A program made the translations under genes and the position numbers. From Labyrinthula sp. Ha (lineage: Eukaryota; Sar; Bigyra; Labyrinthulida; Labyrinthulaceae), in assembly GCA_015227615.1 (NCBI GenBank), contig JAALGZ010000008.1:496001-560000 (forward strand): a stretch of DNA of 64,000 bases. Direction: 5' to 3'. This document shows, piece by piece, positions 1 through 10,894 of the stretch. Every line of letters starts with the position of its first letter. The stretch's first letter is position 1. A model generated the notes under the pieces. The model did not search any database, was not told the origin of the DNA, and saw nothing but the letters and a program-made list of their open reading frames with translations.

Positions 1-479
1 AAGTAGAAAATTCAAGTAATTCTACAAAGTAAAGTAGAAATTATGAGTTTAGAGAAAGATATGGATCACTTCTCTTTTCCACAAATGAAAACCAATATCA
101 CATGAAAGAATGGTTTTTAACAATCAGAAGAAAATATATAGGCCATGGGATGTGAAACTTTAGTCCTAAAGTATTGAAACTTAAAATATTGAACAAGAAC
201 TTGGACTTTAAAACAACTCCCTATGTTTCTAGTCCATTCAGTTGTGCCTTGAATACAGAATTTAAACACAGCTAAAACGTAGTGAGCTTGTTGCACTTAA
301 AGTTATACTACTACCCTTGCTACTTATACCTAGACTCATGTTTATTTAGGTTTGAAAGAGCTCAAGAGTATACAGATACAACATCTCGGGACCAGTTCTT
401 ACAATACTAAATCTACCAAGTTTGTTCTTGAAGCTGAAATTTTCCTTTTACCCTCGACATTGGCTAATCTATATGAATC

Positions 480-1700
480 TTCCACTTCTTACTTCAACTC
501 GACATATCCTCATATAAATTTCTAGCTTTCTGGTTTGATGGTGGCACTCACCAAAGAGCTTAAGTTTTTAATAACGGCTTCTCTAAATCATTATTCTCTC
601 TCCTTCTCTTCATCCAACTTTCCTCAATCAGTTTCCTATTTGTATCACTTTCCAAGTTCTTCGATTCATTGTACACTTTCTTTTCTGACATGTCTGAGAT
701 ATGTTGTTAGACGATTCATTAGTGGGTAAACTGCTTTCAAATAAAGCGGAGTATGGTTCATCACCAATTAATCTATTGGAATTCTCGTTTCATTTCATCG
801 TCAAAATGTCTAGAAACTTTGGCAAATTTAACTTGGTTTTATCTAGTTCAATGGTGAGGCACCATGCTTGATCATTGAGGTAACTTAGTTTTCTCTCACT
901 GACACCATTCTACCTATTATCATACAATGCATTGATCGTGTGTTGAATGCCATTTTCTTCGTATAAAATCATTGAACTCCTGTGATAGAAACGAAGATAC
1001 CTGATGAATTCAGATATTAATAGGCGTTCCGAAGACATAGAACCCCTTATCATATAATGTATTCAATAACTCTTCCATCGTTTTTGATCTTTTTGGTGCG
1101 TCAAACGTAAAGCCGGTGCGAGAGATTAAGTAAATAATTGCACCTTTTTAACCTTTGTAGCTAGGTAAGAAACCAAATCCATAATAGTTTAGATGAATCT
1201 CCTGCAGTTTAGCTAACTTTCTCTTTCAAATTGCGGACTTATCCATTTTAATACTTTGAGTTTGACCGATTCCCCAAATATTATATCCACCGATCAGATT
1301 TATTAATGCAGCAGCCCTAAGGAGTCAGGGGCATATTTTTTCAAGAAATTAACTGGGTTAAATACCTCTTGGTGCGCAGAACTCGAAATCTGATGATGAA
1401 ACTTCTCCATTAACTATTATTTGATAGCCTCAAATACGTACATTTGACCTAGGTAAGTAGAAAGACCATTTTTCGTGTTGAAATTATTTAATTTTTAGTT
1501 TGTTTTAACAAACTTAAATTGAGCTACATTATCTTCATTAAATCTTCTGAATTCTTTACTAAATGTTTCGTTATTAATAACCTCTTTTCGCTGCAACAAT
1601 CTAGTTTCTATTAGGTTTATTATATAAAAGGAAGGTTGTTTTGCTTCAAACCCTTCTAATCTCCCAGGATCATACTCGAAACGGTGACCGGTCGGTCCAT
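480..1700 (-). mobile_element. Ty1/copia pol fossil (integrase region)
   Basis: Read on the minus strand, about 860-1010 contains the end of a copia-type integrase core: a Glu-Phe-containing stretch, then Gly-Ile-Gln-His-Thr-like text and the hallmark NGVSERK that follows the catalytic Glu in Ty1/copia integrases. Flanking sequence on both sides is probably the same element but is too decayed to delimit. It is broken many times over; no LTRs can be recognised. It is on the opposite strand to the copia trace at 3.6-4.9 kb, so it is either a separate insertion or an inverted part. Confidence 0.5.
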
Positions 1701-3559
1701 ATGGGTATTGTAAAGGTTGGTTTCTAGTCCAAAGGCCTCAAATAAAGTATTTCTTCAAAGGTAGTTACGATTTTTATCTCAAAGGTCCTGCTTCTTAATT
1801 TAAGTCTAACGTACAAATCATAGCTAATATAGATTATATAGCAACGGTATAAATCAGGCTCAAACACCAATCCGTTATATTCTTCTTGTCCCGAATATTT
1901 CTTTTTGTAACTTAAAATCCTGCATTATCTCTCTGTAACGAGTATATTTCCCCTCTTGCGCCTTGAAAAGGGGCCATACTAGGGCTTTCCAAACAGTAGA
2001 TGTCATGACTTTAAGTTCAAATATATTGGCCTCGAAGTGTTCCAGATTCTTCAAAACGCATGTTTTTTTTATTTGTACAATAGAATATTTTTTCAGCCAG
2101 GTTACCACCTTGCATCTTTATTGACTAAAAGCAGCATGCTCTGTTCAAGTTATCGAGCTAAACTGGTAAAAGAGCTTTGTCTGTTTTCCTAACTGTGTAA
2201 ATCATACTCAACTCGATTGTTGACTATTCAAAGATCACAATTAAACCCAACAAAGGTCTTCTCTAACGCACCCATCATAATGACTAAGAGTACTTTAAAA
2301 GTCCTTAAGATTCTAAATTCCAAAATTCAGGAAGGATTTTCAACTGCAAATGGCAGGTGAACCATCCCTGTTGTTTCCGTTTGCTTTTTCTTCATACTTG
2401 AAATTTTTTATTGTAAGAACCCCAGGGTTCAAATTCTGCCTTGCATTATTAATAGTTGCTTCCAATTCTGTCCCTTTTTATTGACCATTAAACTTTAAAA
2501 ATCTTGAACATAATCCCGTTTTCGTTTCGTTTTTTCTTTTCTATTGAAAACTCTTGGGGAAATATTTGAACCTAATACCCTATCACACACTGTTAACTAA
2601 CTATCTTAGTGTCGGTAGCTGATTCTGATAATAACTAGTTTGGTTCTTATTTCGCTTCATTAAGTTGATAGATACTAAGCGAGACCTTAATAACTAGAAC
2701 TTCAACATAGAAAAAAATCTTTGGTAGGTTAAAAGTGTAAGCTCTGCTACTGCAGCAACATTCACCTAAAATGTTGTTCAAGCACACTATTAACATAAAC
2801 AAAAGATTATGTAGAAGTTTTCAGACAATCAATACATATTCACTCCTGTCTTTCTCCTTTTTAAGCTCTACTTTACAAACCAGACCACATATAGAACGAC
2901 TCTTCTTGTATTTTTGTTGGCTCTTTATTGGTACTTAACTAATTTTTTTTCGAAAATACACAGTAAGAACCACTTGAAAATCGAAAAAGAAAATTATTAT
3001 AAGCAAAGAAGAAACAATTGTTTTACGAAAACTAGATGCTTCAAACCCTATATATAAACAACGGAACTCGCACTTAATTGCATTCTGAGATAATAAACAC
3101 CTATATTCTCATATTTTGTACAACCATAAACTCCCGATTGGAAGAGTAACAATTCTTAAGCTCAACAAAACACAAACAAAGTGCCAACAAATATAGTTCT
3201 GCTTCTCTTAACTACAATCTTTTGAGTGATTCCAAAATTTTAACCAAAAACATCATAATAGGATCACACTCGCGCCACTCTAAGAATTTATTTACTATTT
3301 CCGAGTCATCAATACACTCAAAACTAGTACTTCTCGCAGCTACAATGTTATTACTGATTGGAAAGCGGACCATTCACGAACAAAAGCCTATCAGAAAAAA
3401 ATGTGTTCATTGAAAACAACTAGTAATTTTAAGGTACTTACCAGACTATCTCTTTCACAATAGTGATACATATATTTAGAATTTTTAAAATTAAATAAGA
3501 TATGACTTTAACGTTTATAGACAAGACCCACATTTTTTGCAAACGACTTCCGTGCTCGC

Positions 3560-4870
3560 AAAAAAAATACGGGACCAAATGCAGAAAATTCTAGACACTT
3601 GTTGCGCCAGTATACTTTAGATGGATATGCATATCTATGTCACGTAAGTTTGATGCATAAGTATAATAAATAGATATAGCCGCTACCTTTCTCTGCAGCT
3701 CTCTACCAAACCTCATACTTCTAGAGTTTCCGAAAGGTCATCTCCCCGAAAAATGGAAATAAATTAAGATGGCCCTCACAGAACACCATATACGGTTTAC
3801 GCCAAGCACCCAAAACATGGTGCGTAATACCAGCAACTACTAGTAGGACCGTGGTTCTCTTAAGATTACCCCCACGAAAATAATTTATGTGTCAACGAGG
3901 GAAGGTTAATGATAGTAATATATGTTGATGACATAATTTACATTGAAAAAAAATCAGAAATAGATACTTTCAAACGGGAACTTTCAAAAAGTCTTGAGCT
4001 CAAATTAGTTATCTGTGCTGACTTATATATCGCAGTTCAAATAAAACAAGAACTAGAAGAAAATTTATTTAACAACCAAACGAGCTTCTGTCTACTTGCG
4101 GGCAACACTCTGTAGCTATGAGAAAACGCAAGTTGAAGTTTCCAGTGACTACTGCTGACAAGAACGATAAAAGTAAACTAGTACACTATCTCAAGACCTA
4201 TCAACAAATTGTCGGATTTATAACATGTTTAACTGAAGAGGCAAGATCCTACATTGCCTTTGTAGCATAATGGCTTTTGAGTAGAAACAAAAATACCAAT
4301 GAACCTGTAATAAAACCTGCAAAGAAAGTTCTTAGGTACTATTCTTGGTATAACTGAACTAAAAATGTCCATAAAGAAACTCACAAGAATGAAAAATATC
4401 TTGAAGATGTATGCTGACAGTAGCCACGCTTATGCTAAAGACATGAAACTGAATTTGGGATGAATCATTCTTTTAACTGAAGATGTATTGACATAAAAAT
4501 CTAATAAAAAAATCATTATAACAAGCCATTCGACGCAAGTTGAGTATGTAGCACTATATGAAAGAATCAAGAAGTTCATCGAATATTACTTCATCCTCAA
4601 AGAGTTGAAACTTGATTCTGCATGACTAATATTATCCGACAATCAAGCTGAAATTAGATAAATAAAAATTTCAAGGTTTTTCACGAGAAATGGTAGTTTA
4701 CATGTTACATGGGCTTTCAATTATCAAGAACTCCATTTGACTGGACTTACCTTGTCCAATGTCACCACGGATGATAATTTTGTTTATGGATTTACAGAGA
4801 GAAATGGAAGAAATATATCTAGTAAAGTGAAGAAAGTAATGTCTACTTAACAAAGTAAGATAATTGAATA
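3560..4870 (+). mobile_element. Ty1/copia pol fossil (RT and RNase H region)
   Basis: At about 3909-3950 the plus strand reads a copia-type reverse transcriptase catalytic segment (IVIYVDDIIY). Further on, about 4320-4350 resembles the 'RYL.GT' linker that precedes RNase H, and about 4610-4660 resembles the 'DNQ' RNase H segment. The order RT, linker, RNase H is the Ty1/copia order. The copy is an old fossil with many breaks, and I see no LTR pair. The limits given are approximate. Confidence 0.6.
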
Positions 4871-6056
4871 CTGGTTAGTTATTTTGAAAACAGTTATTTT
4901 GATCAACAAATTCATTTTAATATTTTTAATGCTACCAAACTAGACCTAAATAGCTGAAACTTGAACACAGGATAAAGACTTTCTTTAATAGTAACGCGTC
5001 CAACCTTATCCAATATTGAGTTTCTTCATCCTTCATAATTAAGTTTTTTCTATTAAAATCTTGTGAAATAAGGAAAAAATTTGAGTTACAACCACAAAAA
5101 GAAAAAATTAAACATATTTGCCTTTTTGTTTCTTCCATCCTCTTCGTAGGTGAACATCCTTCTTGAAATATCTTTACCTGGAGGTTACTTGATTCGTTTG
5201 CCAAAATCTCCAGATGGGCGTGTATAAGGATCTTTCAGTGTACTTCAGAACTCTTCCTCATCAAAATATCCACTTTAGTCCTCTCTTCATCATCAACTGC
5301 TGCGTTGCATCAGAACTGACCGTTTGGACATCATCATCTGAGGATAACTTGGTTGATCCTTTTCAAAAAAATGTGCATCCAAATAGAAAAGGCTTACTAT
5401 ATTCTTTTAACTGTGATTTTCATAAAAATATGATCCTCTTTGTCTCTCCGTAGCCTGAATAATTTTCTTTCGTGTAAGTCGGCAGTTGTGATATCAGCTT
5501 CTCTCAACATTTTAGTTGGCCCATGTTGAAAATAACACTTCTATGTTGTTTTTAGCTGAACTTCGCTTGAATTGTAATTAGAAACCTGAAAATATCACCA
5601 TCTGGCTCATTTTCCTTTGTTTTATTGTCTGGTGCGATGCAGCTGATTTATGTCTCTTCTGTAACTTGTGTTTTGCTGGTTCAGTTTTCTTTGGATAAAC
5701 ATTTATACAATTAAAAAAGTTAGCCAAGGAAATTTGAGGGTATCTTACTCTGAATTCAGAAAGCTCTATTGTTTACCAGGAACATTTCTGCGTAGAAGAT
5801 GCTTTAGGTTGGTCTATTTGAACAAATCTTGCCTCCACCCAAACCATAACAGAATAGAATGAGTCCCTAGAAACCCAGTATTGCATTACCCCTAATTCTG
5901 GACACAACACAACTGCTTCCATAATCAAGAGAAACGAGCGAGTCGTCACTAATAGCTCTCAGAATCACATAAGAATACGTATAAACTTTTCCATTGTACT
6001 TAAAGTGGGACCCTAAGTAGTTTTATCTCTGAAAAGTTATCACTGAAGTAATAACT

Positions 6057-7472
6057 ATGGAAGCTTCCCACTTTGTTGCTAAGAACCACGATGGACCGTT
6101 ACTTGTTGAAATTTACTTGGTTCTATCGCTGACAACAGTTCTATCAACTCGACTCTTTCTCTATGCAACGGGATATCCACAGCTTAGTAGTGGTGAAATA
6201 CATATAGCACATATGCTTTGGGGTGGGCTTTTAATGTTTACATCACAAATAATTAACTTCCTCACTCTTGGACAAACAAAACGAAGATTCTGCTCTGTAA
6301 TTGGTGGCATTGGGTTCGGCCTTTTTATCGATGAAATTGGAAAGGTTATTACAAAAGATAATGATTATTTTTTTGAACCGACAATTACTATTTTATATCT
6401 CCTTTTCTGCTTTTTTTTTCTTGGTTTAAGATTTATAGACCCCTTTTACTCAGCTACTGAAAAGTATTCACTGCATGAAACTGTTGTTAACTTGCTTGAC
6501 ATATATCAAAATCACTTTCACTCTGGAATGACTTTAGAAACAAGATTGTTATTCTTTGATTTTATGCAAAATTATGAAAGAAAAGCTGAAAATTTTATGA
6601 ATGAAATGCAAGCTGCAAAAATCTTTGAAGCCATGAAAACATTCGAACAAAGGAATATAGTAAAAATAAATGAAAACAGGTACATCAGGTTTCGCAGAGT
6701 TCTAGCTCGAGGGTATACTAATCTTGTTTCCAGCAAATTCAGTCTTTATTCTATCCTTGTTTTTTTCTCTCTTCAATGCTTTCTTCAGTTTTACGATCTT
6801 CTTTGGTATACAATTCAAATTTTCAATAATCAAGGTCTATATACTTTTTTGTTCTTCAGCGAGGATGTCTTATCATCTTACAACCAGGTAAAAACATCCA
6901 AACTCTTGTATTTTTCATATCTTGAAAATAATTCATCCAATTTCAATATGGAAAGAACAAATTTCAATGGGGAATCAAAATATGAAAACAGTTTTTTTTA
7001 CAAGGCGCTAAATTTTTTGAACGGTGGATTAGCTGCTCCTGAAGTTTACTTGAAACATGCTGAAGTCTTATTAGATGACGGTTTTCAAATATTCCTACTT
7101 TCTTTCATGACATTTTGCACTTTTCGTGGTCTTTACCTTCTCTCTAAAAATATGACAACACCAAATTTAAATATTTCCTGCAGATCTGGTTCCTTCAGGA
7201 GAAGAAGAAATGAACGTTCAATTGGAAATAATCAAAGACTGATTGCTTTTATCTGGTTTAGGCGAGGGTGCTTAATACGGCTGCTAGTGACTAATACACT
7301 CCTCTTGTATGATCAATCAGTCTTGAGAGCTTTCTTAGAACTATGCTTTTCACTCTTAGGAATGGGATCTCTTACTTTTGTAATAATGGAAGAAAATACT
7401 TCTGCTAGAAAAAGAAGATTATCAACCTTTTCCACAACTTCACAAGAAAAAACAGTTAGCGAATTGACATGA
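6057..7472 (+). CDS. Multi-span membrane protein, bacterial-like family
   Basis: This intronless gene encodes 471 residues. The N-terminal third has about four hydrophobic helices (roughly residues 15-35, 47-68, 80-98 and 106-125). The strongest signature is the loop around residues 81-105, GFGLFIDEIGK followed by DNDYFFEP, which I remember from uncharacterised actinobacterial membrane proteins; that memory is unverified. A soluble helical segment follows (about 130-225, rich in Glu, Lys and Asn), then further hydrophobic helices near 230-250, 340-365 and 400-440. The tail is basic and Ser/Thr-rich. No enzymatic motif is visible and the function is unknown. The ATG at 6057 is the first in frame. 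The stop lies 21 bp from the stop of the opposing gene. A bacterial origin is possible but not shown. Confidence 0.8.
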   Translation: MEASHFVAKNHDGPLLVEIYLVLSLTTVLSTRLFLYATGYPQLSSGEIHIAHMLWGGLLMFTSQIINFLTLGQTKRRFCSVIGGIGFGLFIDEIGKVITKDNDYFFEPTITILYLLFCFFFLGLRFIDPFYSATEKYSLHETVVNLLDIYQNHFHSGMTLETRLLFFDFMQNYERKAENFMNEMQAAKIFEAMKTFEQRNIVKINENRYIRFRRVLARGYTNLVSSKFSLYSILVFFSLQCFLQFYDLLWYTIQIFNNQGLYTFLFFSEDVLSSYNQVKTSKLLYFSYLENNSSNFNMERTNFNGESKYENSFFYKALNFLNGGLAAPEVYLKHAEVLLDDGFQIFLLSFMTFCTFRGLYLLSKNMTTPNLNISCRSGSFRRRRNERSIGNNQRLIAFIWFRRGCLIRLLVTNTLLLYDQSVLRAFLELCFSLLGMGSLTFVIMEENTSARKRRLSTFSTTSQEKTVSELT

Positions 7473-7493
7473 GGCTTTAATCTTTACCAAGTT

Positions 7494-8720
7494 TTAATGA
7501 GTGGAATGAAGCTTATCCAACAAATTCAAACTGTCTATGAATTCTTCTCTTTCAGTGTGTTTGAGGTTTAAGAATTCCTCCTTCTTTATACACTGGTCCA
7601 TCAGGAAGCAAAAATGTTCCATAATAAGCATCAAGTCTCGAATTAAACCGGTTTGGCAAATAACTCTTTTAATTCTGTAATCATCGGGAACTAATTTTGG
7701 ATAAATTTGTGGGATAATTTGATACCTCCCATATATAAACACTGCTAGAACAAAATTTCTGACATACTGGGAAACAACTTTATCTTTCTTGAGAACAAGT
7801 TCAAAGATTTCTTGACTTAAAAGCTTTTTCCATGCCACTTCAAAATACTGGTTGAACAAAGATTTTAAGTCATTCAATAACTTGGTGCTAAAGTTACTAA
7901 AGAATTCAATCATCAAATTTGGATAATTTGATTTATTTTGAACGTAAATAAATGACAAAATAGCTGCAACTGGATTCGTTAGAATTTGAGTAAAATAATC
8001 ATCTGGCAAATCATCGTGAATTTTTTTGAAGTTTTCTCCACCAGAACTAAAGCAGATAAAGGGAATTTCAGGAAATTCTGTAATAAATTCTTCTTTGGAA
8101 CAAGAACCTGCTTCAAACGTTGGTTTTTCTAACCATTGGGTGGAATCCTGATCTGTTGAGCTTTCATTTTGTAGAGACTCAACATAGCGTCTAAGTTTTT
8201 CTACGTATGCAAGCCACTTCTGAAACTCTTCTACACTAAAGTTCTTTAGAAGTTTTCCTGTATTCTTACCATCAAACACTACGAGAGCAGGAAGTTTAAT
8301 TGCCTCGATTATGGAAAAAAATGTAATAACTTTATTTTCACCTTCTTCTTCTTCCCCATTATGTGGTGTTTGATTTAAATTTGGCAAAACGAACCCCTCA
8401 TCCTCTATAAGTATGTCCTTGCAGTTAATATGAAGTAAGATTCTTGAGTTTCGTATAGAACGAACTTTACCATTCTTATTCCTTGTTTTCTGTGCTGATT
8501 CTTTGTTTTTCTGACTAACTTTTTGCCTTACTTTCAAAATGAACTTTTGAATCTCTTGGAGAGATTCTGGGTTCACAATTTTATAAGCTACCGTACGCTG
8601 CATCAAGAGTGAGCTAAAATTCTTTACTACCATTCTAAAATCTTCATCAACAGTTTTCAAGTTTCCAAAAGTAAAATAACTGCTGTAATCTAGGTAGACC
8701 AGTTGAATCAGAGTCAACAT
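7494..8720 (-). CDS. Unrecognised helical protein, 408 aa
   Basis: A long uninterrupted frame from an ATG at 8720 encodes 408 residues. I do not recognise a family. The first 65 residues are mixed hydrophobic and basic with no clear signal peptide. Residues about 65-95 are strongly basic (Lys/Arg/Asn/Ser), possibly a nuclear signal or linker. There is an acidic patch near 120-130 (EEEEGE). The C-terminal half (about 230-400) is dense in aromatic and aliphatic residues with predicted helices and could be a helical repeat. The gene is tail to tail with the membrane protein gene (21 bp between stops) and head to head with the gene starting at 9026, sharing a roughly 305-bp upstream region. Confidence 0.7.
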   Translation of the reverse strand: MLTLIQLVYLDYSSYFTFGNLKTVDEDFRMVVKNFSSLLMQRTVAYKIVNPESLQEIQKFILKVRQKVSQKNKESAQKTRNKNGKVRSIRNSRILLHINCKDILIEDEGFVLPNLNQTPHNGEEEEGENKVITFFSIIEAIKLPALVVFDGKNTGKLLKNFSVEEFQKWLAYVEKLRRYVESLQNESSTDQDSTQWLEKPTFEAGSCSKEEFITEFPEIPFICFSSGGENFKKIHDDLPDDYFTQILTNPVAAILSFIYVQNKSNYPNLMIEFFSNFSTKLLNDLKSLFNQYFEVAWKKLLSQEIFELVLKKDKVVSQYVRNFVLAVFIYGRYQIIPQIYPKLVPDDYRIKRVICQTGLIRDLMLIMEHFCFLMDQCIKKEEFLNLKHTEREEFIDSLNLLDKLHSTH

Positions 8721-9025
8721 TTAGATTTTTCTTTCACTGTTTTTTATTGAATCCAAGTTGTAATTGATTTCGCTAACTGCTGACGTGGCATCTTGTATCT
8801 CTACCGGTAAACAAAATAGAACAATTTAAATACGCTGCAATAAACAGCAAAACAAACGACGCAAACAAGATGAAGCCGCGATTGTGCTGAATAGCTCTTG
8901 AATTGAGTCAAAATACTCGCAGTTCGTATATCTGGCACTTTTCTATTAGCAGTTCAAGACTAGTGTGCGAAAACTTCCCAGCACCTGCTGTGTCAAGCAA
9001 GAAACCAAGCAGTGGCAGATATAAT
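8721..9025. promoter_or_regulatory. Shared divergent promoter region
   Basis: These 305 bp separate two divergent start codons (8720 on minus, 9026 on plus). Positions 8781-8790 read TGACGTGGCA, an ACGT-core site of the C-box/G-box hybrid type bound by plant and algal bZIP factors. The same ACGTGG core occurs in deserts near 20,330 and 61,160, so a single copy is weak evidence. An in-frame TTG lies at 8903, but the ATG at 9026 opens directly onto a signal peptide and is the likelier start. Confidence 0.35.
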
Positions 9026-10195
9026 ATGGGCTTCAAGGTTTATTTTCTGTTATCTACTCTTCTCTACTCAAACCTTCACGTTTCTTTAGCTAATAGATGT
9101 TTCACTAGTTATTTCTCAGAAGATGATGGCTTCTGTCCTTCACAAGGAGTTTGCGAAGATCGTTGTGGGTTACTGCTCAAGAGGAGATCTTCTAGTTTTT
9201 CTCAACTCTTGCCTTCTTTTCTTATAGAGGAAAATTGCTCTTCTTCCTGTCTTTGGATTGAGTTTAATATTCTACGACCAAGAGAAACTTTCTTTACTAT
9301 TTCTCTTCCTTTTGGATGTTTAGATAGTTTCTCACCTGAAATTATAAAAGAAAATAAAGGGCAAAATTTACTCTTTGAAAAAGGTATAAATATTTTCTCA
9401 TGCGAGACTAATCTGTGTAATCTCCCGCCTATAAATACAAGTTGCACACAATCTGAAACTGAACAATACCTAGAAACAGGAAACACATCCTCACCTTGTT
9501 ATACTACTGGTTCAACATTTACAAATTTACGAAGCAACTTTCTAAGAAAGAAGAATCCAATGGGGTTAGTGCGTGCAAATCATTCTCTCTTAAACAGGTG
9601 TATTGATCAACCTGTTGCTTCTTTAAACGAAATTGGTTTCCGAAAGTTATATCCTCGTAACCTAGGTGAAAATTTACCTTTTGTTACTTGCGGAGAATGC
9701 AAGAGTTCAACCAACTGTAATGTTGGCGAGGATATTTTTTTGGAGAACCCAACTTTCCCTCAAGAACCAGAATCTATTCCTGAAACTAAGGAAAAAAGTC
9801 AGGTTCAAATTCCAGTGGAGTTTTACTTCTTGGGAGGATTTGCTGGGGGATCATGTTTCTTTTTCTCCTTCGCAGTACTATTTTATTTAAATAAGTCACG
9901 AAAGGAAGAGTCTAATATATCTCAAGCGGAAACCTCAGCAGCTTTGCCTGTAGTTAATAATCGTCTACAAACTACAGCTAGAGCAACAACATGGATTTGT
10001 GATACACAAGACAGTGGAAGATTAAATAATGTGTTGAACTCTCTCGATGACCATGAGGTTGTTCAGCAGAGTAGTAACACTTCTGTAATGGTTCTTTTCC
10101 ACAAGAAAGCGAGAACTACAAAGGAAGAGATTGAAGTAGAAGAAAGCTGGATATTAGGAAATGAGTTTTATGACTCAGAACCAAACTTTGAGTAG
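9026..10195 (+). CDS. Cys-rich type I membrane protein, paralogue A
   Basis: The protein (389 aa from the ATG at 9026) starts with a signal peptide, about residues 1-22 (MGFKVYFLLSTLLYSNLHVS). A Cys-rich ectodomain of about 210 residues follows, with a GVCEDRCG motif, a W-hydrophobic-E pair (CLWIEFN), a PFGC motif and NIFSC..NLCNLPP. A short stalk leads to one transmembrane helix (about 270-292) and a cytoplasmic tail of roughly 95 residues. Cysteine spacing and the tail motif LNNVLNSLDD match the gene at 11,886-13,322, so the two are paralogues in inverted orientation. This copy lacks the long Pro-Thr-Ser stalk. A surface receptor or adhesin-like role is inferred from architecture only. The stop lies 20 bp from that of VPS25. 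Confidence 0.8.
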   Translation: MGFKVYFLLSTLLYSNLHVSLANRCFTSYFSEDDGFCPSQGVCEDRCGLLLKRRSSSFSQLLPSFLIEENCSSSCLWIEFNILRPRETFFTISLPFGCLDSFSPEIIKENKGQNLLFEKGINIFSCETNLCNLPPINTSCTQSETEQYLETGNTSSPCYTTGSTFTNLRSNFLRKKNPMGLVRANHSLLNRCIDQPVASLNEIGFRKLYPRNLGENLPFVTCGECKSSTNCNVGEDIFLENPTFPQEPESIPETKEKSQVQIPVEFYFLGGFAGGSCFFFSFAVLFYLNKSRKEESNISQAETSAALPVVNNRLQTTARATTWICDTQDSGRLNNVLNSLDDHEVVQQSSNTSVMVLFHKKARTTKEEIEVEESWILGNEFYDSEPNFE

Positions 10196-10215
10196 TATGT
10201 TGAAAGTGTTATTTT

Positions 10216-10716
10216 TTATGTTCGAAGTATCTTAAACGCTATTTCATCTATGTTTTCATTCTCATAGATTATAGCTTTTCTTTGAGACTCAAGTTTTTTT
10301 AATATCTTTAAACAGAGAATAGAATCTAAAGATGAAAAGTCTGTTTCAGAAAAAGTATCTCCTGAATGAAGTTCATAAAGAGTAAATAAATTCTCTACAA
10401 GCTCATGTTTGGAGCAAAAACCATGCAGATCAATTGAGAGAGTGATGCAGTCTTTCCAGAAAATTTTCAGCCGGGTTTTTTCTGAGTCCACATACCGTGC
10501 ATATTCTAAAGAGACCAGATCAGCAAATATTGAAGTCTTAAGAGCATCATCTGCCTCTCTTTGGATATTCTTATTTTTAAAAAGTGGAAAATTTTCGCGA
10601 CTTATTTCTGTTTCTTTTGTCTTTTCCAAATATAGCCTGATGATACTGATCCAATGCTGCAACTGCTTTCGTTGAGTCTCAGCTACTGGTTGTAACCTAT
10701 AAACCTTAAAAGCCAT
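10216..10716 (-). CDS. VPS25: ESCRT-II subunit VPS25
   Basis: The 166-residue protein matches VPS25 along its whole length (the human protein is about 176 aa). The N-terminus reads RLQPVAETQRKQLQHWISII, matching the first winged-helix domain. SPLF-like text (FPLFKNKNIQRE) and the FTLYEL motif of the second winged helix follow. VPS25 sits twice in the Y-shaped ESCRT-II complex with VPS22 and VPS36 and recruits ESCRT-III (VPS20) on endosomes during multivesicular-body sorting. It is a single exon with its ATG at 10,716. It is tail to tail with paralogue A and head to head with the MPDU1-like gene 178 bp away, sharing an upstream region with two CCAAT-type boxes. Confidence 0.92.
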   Translation of the reverse strand: MAFKVYRLQPVAETQRKQLQHWISIIRLYLEKTKETEISRENFPLFKNKNIQREADDALKTSIFADLVSLEYARYVDSEKTRLKIFWKDCITLSIDLHGFCSKHELVENLFTLYELHSGDTFSETDFSSLDSILCLKILKKLESQRKAIIYENENIDEIAFKILRT

Positions 10717-10894
10717 TCAAAATTTTACGTGTAGAATGGTGGGAACTCGAGGAACTTCTTGAAGTTGACTCCTTTTTCCTTTTCACTCGTCATGAAAATT
10801 CACGATATTTCATTGGTTACCTCATAGTTAAATGAATATCATTGGTGCAAAAAATTGATTTACTTAACATAGTGCTGCATCACTGTAGATAGTT
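10717..10894. promoter_or_regulatory. Divergent promoter with two CCAAT-type boxes
   Basis: Between the VPS25 and MPDU1-like start codons, TCATTGG occurs at about 10,810-10,816 and again at 10,839-10,845, both in the same orientation. TCATTGG is the reverse complement of CCAATGA, the classic NF-Y (CCAAT) core. The copies lie about 50 and 80 bp upstream of the MPDU1-like ATG. The same heptamer is tripled upstream of the gene at 54,961. Confidence 0.45.

Larger units (their letters stand above)
1..6056. other. Gene-poor AT-rich region with decayed retroelements
   Basis: I find no host gene here. The open frames are short (under 95 codons) and resemble no protein family, apart from the two Ty1/copia traces listed separately. 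The stretch from about 4.9 to 6.05 kb, just before the first real gene, is AT-rich and shows nothing I can name; the promoter of the gene starting at 6057 must lie there. Confidence 0.6.

Noticed and set aside
8903-9025. N-terminal extension of paralogue A from a TTG
   Set aside because: The ATG at 9026 opens directly onto a good signal peptide; the upstream residues are not conserved with paralogue B.
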